A DNA stretch of 64,000 nucleotides from Sporosarcina sp. ANT_H38 (GTDB lineage: Bacteria; Bacillota; Bacilli; Bacillales_A; Planococcaceae): the NCBI RefSeq assembly GCF_008369195.1, contig NZ_VOBC01000002.1, positions 620,001 to 684,000 of the forward strand, read 5' to 3'. This document shows positions 60,016 through 64,000 of the stretch, in pieces (the stretch's first letter is position 1; every line of letters starts with the position of its first letter). Made by a program: the position numbers and the translations under genes. The notes below the pieces were generated by a model that had not been told where the DNA came from, made no database searches, and saw nothing but the letters and a program-made list of their open reading frames with translations.

Positions 60016-60065
60016 TATGCAATTGCAGTTTTCTTGAATAGGTATCTGGCAATCATTCAAAATCA

Positions 60066-60554
60066 CTAACACATAACAATAATTTTATGGGGTGTGGTTT
60101 GTGCCGGGATACTTCTGGTAGTAGCACCATAGAGAACAATTAAATCCCGATTTGCAACACTTCCATTAAAAGCCTGCCCGTTTTCCAATAAAATTTGAGT
60201 ATGGGGGGAAATATTTAACCTTAATGTACCGTCGCTACTCTCTAAATTGCCGTTAAAATGGTCTACTTTCACATTTTGATTAGGCGTATCTTTGGCCATA
60301 ACAATTGCGCGAAATTGTGGTGGAAATATGAGTGGAACTGGTGCATTTGCATCATAAAATCCAGTTACCCTATCCCCTACCGACACCATTACATGATCTA
60401 CAAAGTAAGTCGTGGGTGCTACTACGAAATTTACTAACCTTCCATACCCGCCATCTACCGATATTAATTTATAGCAACCTACTACATTGTTTTGCCCTAT
60501 CGAAAAATTATCAATCATTGTTACAACGCCGCTAAATGGTTGAAAGTTTACCAT
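60066..60554 (-). CDS. Conserved beta-rich protein, unknown
   Basis: 162 residues: MVNFQPFSGVVTMIDNFSIG, then NFVVAPTTYFVDHVMVSVGD and RVTGFYDANAPVPLIFPPQF. Short beta strands and repeated glycines suggest an OB-like or beta-barrel fold; no signal peptide. I have the impression that relatives occur in spore-formers, but I cannot name a family. GGTAATGGAATGGTAAAC gives a plausible start at 60554. Confidence 0.65.
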   Translation of the reverse strand: MVNFQPFSGVVTMIDNFSIGQNNVVGCYKLISVDGGYGRLVNFVVAPTTYFVDHVMVSVGDRVTGFYDANAPVPLIFPPQFRAIVMAKDTPNQNVKVDHFNGNLESSDGTLRLNISPHTQILLENGQAFNGSVANRDLIVLYGATTRSIPAQTTPHKIIVMC

Positions 60555-60748
60555 TCCATTACCTCCGTTACTAATTGAACTTACATCATATAGATTATGC
60601 CATCTTCCTATTGATTGTACCTAGACATAATGTTAAAAGTTAAATAGCAACACAAATATACCCGCAGTCCATATATGAACCAACAGTACACTTGTGTTAT
60701 TATATAAGTAGTCCTATGCGTACATAAATTTCTAAAGGGGTTCAGAAT

Positions 60749-61654
60749 ATGATTAAGAAAAAAAGAAATGTCATAGATAAAGCACATGAGTTATTTATCG
60801 AAAAGGGGTATCATGGTACATCGATTCAAGATATTTTGAATCATAGTGGTATTTCGAAGGGGTCTTTTTATAATTATTTCCCATCCAAAGGTGAGTTATT
60901 TAAAGCGGTATTCACTCTTATGCAAGAAAACATGAAAACCAAGAGAGATGAGCTGCTCATTGGGGAAGACATTACAGACAAAGAAGTGTTCATTAAACAA
61001 GTTAGTCTTATGATGGAATACAACCGGAAGAATAAATTACTTCAACTAATTGAGGATGTGTTCGTTTCAAATGAACCAGAACTGATTATATACATTAAGC
61101 AGACAAGATATTTATTTGTAAACTGGGTATATGAACGTTTTTTAAGTATCTTTCCAGAACAACAAGCAAAATACATGGGTGATTGTGCCGTGCTTTACAC
61201 AGGAATGATACAAAACATTTCGCACACAAGTAATAGTGTAAATGGAACGATAACGTTACAGCAAATTACTACATACTGTATGGACCGCGTGAGTACAATT
61301 CTTGATGACATTAGTAAAAAGGACATTCAATTATTTACCCAAGAAAAGATGAAGCAGTTACAGCCACAATCGAATTACAATGAGTTTTTTAATAATGAAT
61401 TTTCGATAGCGACATTGAATGTGAAAAGGATAATTGAGAAGCAATTCAAGCCGAAAGATCCTAAACTAACGACGTATCTAAATTTGCTCTATTTTATCCA
61501 AAAAGAAATCCTAAACAACAAAGAGGAATCTAGGCAATACTTAATTGAAAGTGCATTAACAACTTTGAAAACGAGTAGTGGAGTTAATCATACAAAGGAA
61601 TATCTACAGTATGAGCAGATTTTAGAGGAAATGAATTATTACCCGATTGCCTAG
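60749..61654 (+). CDS. TetR/AcrR-family regulator, long form (YerO-like)
   Basis: 301 residues; typical TetR proteins are about 190-220. The N-terminal HTH is standard: KAHELFIEKGYHGTSIQDIL and HSGISKGSFYNYFPSKGELF. The C-terminal ligand domain is extended by about 90 residues (KQFKPKDPKLTTYLNLLYFI onward). Size and sequence resemble B. subtilis YerO, a repressor of the SwrC efflux pump; no pump gene is adjacent. AAAGGGG precedes the ATG. Confidence 0.85.
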   Translation: MIKKKRNVIDKAHELFIEKGYHGTSIQDILNHSGISKGSFYNYFPSKGELFKAVFTLMQENMKTKRDELLIGEDITDKEVFIKQVSLMMEYNRKNKLLQLIEDVFVSNEPELIIYIKQTRYLFVNWVYERFLSIFPEQQAKYMGDCAVLYTGMIQNISHTSNSVNGTITLQQITTYCMDRVSTILDDISKKDIQLFTQEKMKQLQPQSNYNEFFNNEFSIATLNVKRIIEKQFKPKDPKLTTYLNLLYFIQKEILNNKEESRQYLIESALTTLKTSSGVNHTKEYLQYEQILEEMNYYPIA

Positions 61655-61681
61655 TGGATTCATCCTAGTAAAAACAGATTC

Positions 61682-61714
61682 CGATGTTATCTATCAACTG
61701 GAAAGATAACATCG
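61682..61714 (+). terminator. Terminator of the TetR gene
   Basis: 11-bp stem CGATGTTATCT/AGATAACATCG, then AGACTTTT. Confidence 0.85.
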
Positions 61715-61912
61715 AGACTTTTGCAACGCGAACTTCTTAAAGTTACGGCGAGCTATCAATGATTATCACGGACATTTCTCTGTTTCATGCTTTACTGGTT
61801 ATTCAGCTATCCCAAAGTCCTTTTTTACACGATTTAATTATAAAATAGCACATTTACTTGAAAACAGTAGGATTAGTTTACATGTATGTAGAACATCTAC
61901 TACATACTTCTA

Positions 61913-62413
61913 TTAGCTTTCATGAAAAATTGCTGGAAGTGCCCCTAACTTTCTTCCGTGGTAGACAAGAGGCAATCTCTTTTCAACATCGATTTCGATT
62001 ATCTCTCCAATCAAAATCATATGGTCGCCTGCCTCAATTTGTTTAAATGTCCTACATTGTAATGATGCAATTGCACCTTTAATAAGGGGTAGACTATGTT
62101 CTGAAGAAGACCAATCACAATTTGCAAAACGATCTTGATTACTACTCGCAAATAAAGAAGCAATTTCTGATTGATTGTCAGCTAAAATATTAATGGCAAA
62201 CTTATCGATGTTCTTAAATGTTTCGTATGTAGAAACCCTCTTATCAATTGACCATAAAACCAGTAGTGGATCCAATGATACCGATGCGAACGAATTCACC
62301 GTTAATCCAATAGGGGTATGATTTTCATCCGTTGCCGTAACAACCGTAACACCGGTTGGGTAATTCGCCAATGCTTCCTTAAATGAATTTGTTTTCTCAG
62401 AATTTATTTGCAT
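61913..62413 (-). CDS. Flavin reductase family protein (HpaC-like)
   Basis: 166 residues. SFKEALANYPTGVTVVTATD and PIGLTVNSFASVSLDPLLVL form the flavin-binding beta barrel; later AGDHMILIGEIIEI and YHGRKLGAL. The family supplies reduced FMN or FAD to monooxygenases. AAGGAGATG precedes the ATG. No partner oxygenase is adjacent, although one is encoded 5 kb away at 56474. Confidence 0.92.
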   Translation of the reverse strand: MQINSEKTNSFKEALANYPTGVTVVTATDENHTPIGLTVNSFASVSLDPLLVLWSIDKRVSTYETFKNIDKFAINILADNQSEIASLFASSNQDRFANCDWSSSEHSLPLIKGAIASLQCRTFKQIEAGDHMILIGEIIEIDVEKRLPLVYHGRKLGALPAIFHES

Positions 62414-62470
62414 TTCATCATCTCCTTGAATTTAGTAAAACCCAGAAAATAATTTCAGGTTATGAAATAA

Positions 62471-62504
62471 ACAAGATAAGAGCCTCAAAGGCATCTTATC
62501 TTGT
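62471..62504 (-). terminator. Terminator between sodA and the flavin reductase gene
   Basis: ACAAGATAAGA / TCTTATCTTGT stem with inner GCC/GGC; A and T runs on the flanks. Confidence 0.85.
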
Positions 62505-62513
62505 AAAAAACAA

Positions 62514-63137
62514 TTAGCTATTCAATGCTTGTTCGTATTTTGTAGAGACTGCATCCCAATTAATAATTTTAAAGAAGTTTGAAGTATAATCAGGTCTTCT
62601 GTTTTGATAAGTAAGGTAATAAGCATGCTCCCAGACATCTAAGCCCAAGATAGCGATTTCGCCTTCCATAATCGGATTGTCTTGATTTGGCGTACTTGTT
62701 ACATCAACCTGTTTTTCATTATTAACGACTAGCCAAGCCCAACCGGAACCGAATCTCCCTGTTGCAGCCTTCGTGAATTCTTCTTTGAACTTGTCAAAAC
62801 TACCAAAACGATTGTCAATTGCCGCTGCTAACTTGCCAGTTGGTAAATTGTTTTCCGAAGGAGCAGTAAGGACTTCCCAGAATAACGAGTGGTTTAAATG
62901 GCCGCCTCCATTATTTCTAACAGCAGTTCGAATTGACTCAGGTAAAGCGTCCACATTTGTCAGGAGTTCCTGTAACGTTTGTCCACTTAACTCTTCATGC
63001 CCTTCAAGTGCAGCATTTAGATTATTGATATACGCTTGATGATGCTTTCCATAATGGATTTCCATTGTTTGTTGATCAATAACTGGTTCTAACGCGTCGA
63101 AACCATAATTTAGTGCCGGTAATGTAAATGTACTCAT
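62514..63137 (-). CDS. sodA: Superoxide dismutase, Mn type
   Basis: 207 residues. Metal ligands His28 (EIHYGKHH), His83 (HLNHSLFW), Asp167 and His171 (LDVWEHAYY); STPNQDNPI carries the Gln typical of Mn enzymes. It converts superoxide to hydrogen peroxide and oxygen in the cytosol. GGGGG lies about 8 bases before the ATG. Monocistronic. Confidence 0.97.
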   Translation of the reverse strand: MSTFTLPALNYGFDALEPVIDQQTMEIHYGKHHQAYINNLNAALEGHEELSGQTLQELLTNVDALPESIRTAVRNNGGGHLNHSLFWEVLTAPSENNLPTGKLAAAIDNRFGSFDKFKEEFTKAATGRFGSGWAWLVVNNEKQVDVTSTPNQDNPIMEGEIAILGLDVWEHAYYLTYQNRRPDYTSNFFKIINWDAVSTKYEQALNS

Positions 63138-63310
63138 TTTTATTCCCCCTAGTTTTATTATGAACCCCTTACACTTTATAAACCTTTTGGTATAAGAAGT
63201 ATCTATACTGATAATAGAACTAGTAATTAACTAAAGTCAATTGGATTGTCTTTACCTTACTCATTTACTTAATTCTATACATGCTTAATCATCTACTCTG
63301 AAGGAATGCA

Positions 63311-63344
63311 AAAAAGGCCACTATTATAATAGATGGCCTTTCTA
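63311..63344 (-). terminator. Terminator of the SufR-like gene
   Basis: AAGGCCA...TGGCCTT stem continuing through the palindrome CTATTATAATAG; T6 on the minus strand. Confidence 0.85.
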
Positions 63345-63353
63345 TCCTATTTT

Positions 63354-64000
63354 TTATACGGATGCGCTATCTTTACTTTGTGAAGACTCATTAAAATTTA
63401 TAAGAAAATGACAATGGTTTTCTCCATCAGCTTTACAACTTGTTCTTCTTATACTATTCGTCTTCAGTACTTCTTTAAACATATTCGTCTCACAATTACA
63501 TGCTTGCTTAAACTTTTTAGATACCTCAAAAATAGGACAATTATGTTCAATTAATTCAAATATATTATGATCTATTTTAATTACATCGGCCATATAGCCT
63601 TTTTCAATTTGAATATTTTTTAGTGTCTCAACCATTTCATCGTTTGATACTATATTTTTCATATAGGGAGAGTAATTATCAGCTAATCGCTTACTTCTCT
63701 TTTCAAATAGACGATCAATTATTTCGTCCCCTTGAATCTCCTGAAGGTCATTAAGAAAATCAACAGTAAGATTATCATAACTTTTAGGGAAAAGTACATC
63801 CGCTTGCGGTGTTAATGAAAAAACTTGAATCGGTCGACCTAGGGGTTGCTTTACTTCAGAGATATGAATAAAAGAGTCTCTATCGAGGATATTCAGGTGT
63901 TTTCTGACAGCCATTTCTGTGATAGTTAATGCTTGGGCCATTTGATTGACAGTCATTTTAGTTTCTTTTTTCAATAAATTAAGTAATTTTTCTTTTGTTG
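63354..64000 (-). CDS. SufR-like iron-sulphur HTH regulator, N-terminus beyond the window
   Basis: The frame stays open to base 64000; TKEKLLNLLKKETKMTVNQM aligns with the first helices of SufR, so the TTG at 63974 is internal rather than the start. HTH: QALTITEMAVRKHLNILDRD. The C-terminal part has the cysteines expected for a [4Fe-4S] site: NCPIFEVSKKFKQACNCE, then SCKADGENHC. SufR-type proteins sense Fe-S status and control suf or related genes. The ribosome site and promoter are outside the window. Confidence 0.8.
   Translation of the reverse strand, partial: TKEKLLNLLKKETKMTVNQMAQALTITEMAVRKHLNILDRDSFIHISEVKQPLGRPIQVFSLTPQADVLFPKSYDNLTVDFLNDLQEIQGDEIIDRLFEKRSKRLADNYSPYMKNIVSNDEMVETLKNIQIEKGYMADVIKIDHNIFELIEHNCPIFEVSKKFKQACNCETNMFKEVLKTNSIRRTSCKADGENHCHFLINFNESSQSKDSASV

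Noticed and set aside
59888..60052. 55-codon extension of the gene at 59417
   Set aside because: It crosses a terminator hairpin and lacks a ribosome site, whereas ATG 59887 has AAGGGG.

Overview
The window is a chromosomal segment from a low-GC Gram-positive bacterium of the order Bacillales. The family content points to Planococcaceae, with a Sporosarcina-like organism the best guess; this is inferred from protein families and repeat style, not from a marker gene. Support includes AGGAGG-type ribosome binding sites, tyrosine-free T-box leaders (glutamine and proline specifiers), sigma-B-like promoters, Bacillus-type small proteins (CsbD, DUF3243, YoaS/YozG), OpuC- and Liv-type operons and an archaeal-type ProRS. 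I see no rRNA, tRNA, CRISPR array, prophage or plasmid functions.

Layout. 0-9 kb: an MFS carrier cut by the left edge, a decayed SDR gene divergent from an HxlR regulator, a T-box leader (predicted glutamine specifier) in front of an MFS exporter, a secreted alkaline phosphatase behind an array of PhoP-box-like hexamers, tatA-tatC, and a sugar-dehydrogenase-like lipoprotein. 8-17 kb: two paralogous small DUF5342-like proteins, two CsbD stress proteins, a YxlE-YxlF-YxlG-like ABC module and a complete opuCA-CB-CC-CD osmoprotectant importer. Both csbD genes and opuC have sigma-B-like promoters, so this stretch looks like a general-stress block. 17-25 kb: the branched-chain amino acid operon livJ-H-M-G-F, a PfkB sugar kinase, an EamA exporter, a GNAT and an FMN reductase.

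25-43 kb is the accessory part. It holds an orphan sensor kinase between direct repeats, two ECF sigma/anti-sigma pairs, a free-standing RNA polymerase alpha-CTD-like zinc protein, a WecA/TagO-like membrane protein without its catalytic acids, a frameshifted small membrane protein gene, a yoaS-yozG pair, a MEDS protein, several small acetyltransferases (one decayed), a Nudix protein, a VOC protein and a hydrolase. Intergenic space is wide and rich in palindromes and dispersed repeats.

43-64 kb: a GlcD-type FAD oxidase, AlaX-type editing protein, purine nucleoside phosphorylase, an SDR-like gene whose only full-length start is ATT, proS with a proline T-box, a TauE exporter, a lipoprotein hydrolase, an internally deleted IS3-family element sitting in a terminator, an M48 peptidase fused to ankyrin repeats, a Gfo/Idh/MocA oxidoreductase, a four-gene MarR-dioxygenase-monooxygenase-FMN reductase cluster that looks like an aromatic/quinone detoxification unit, two unidentified small proteins, a long TetR regulator, a flavin reductase, sodA, and a SufR-like regulator that runs off the right edge.

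The strongest leads are the glutamine-type T-box on an exporter, the catalytically empty WecA-like protein, the M48-ankyrin fusion, the ATT-start gene, the 52-bp perfect palindrome, and the sigma-B cluster. I found no obvious multi-gene system that is clearly new; the candidates are individual genes and regulatory arrangements.
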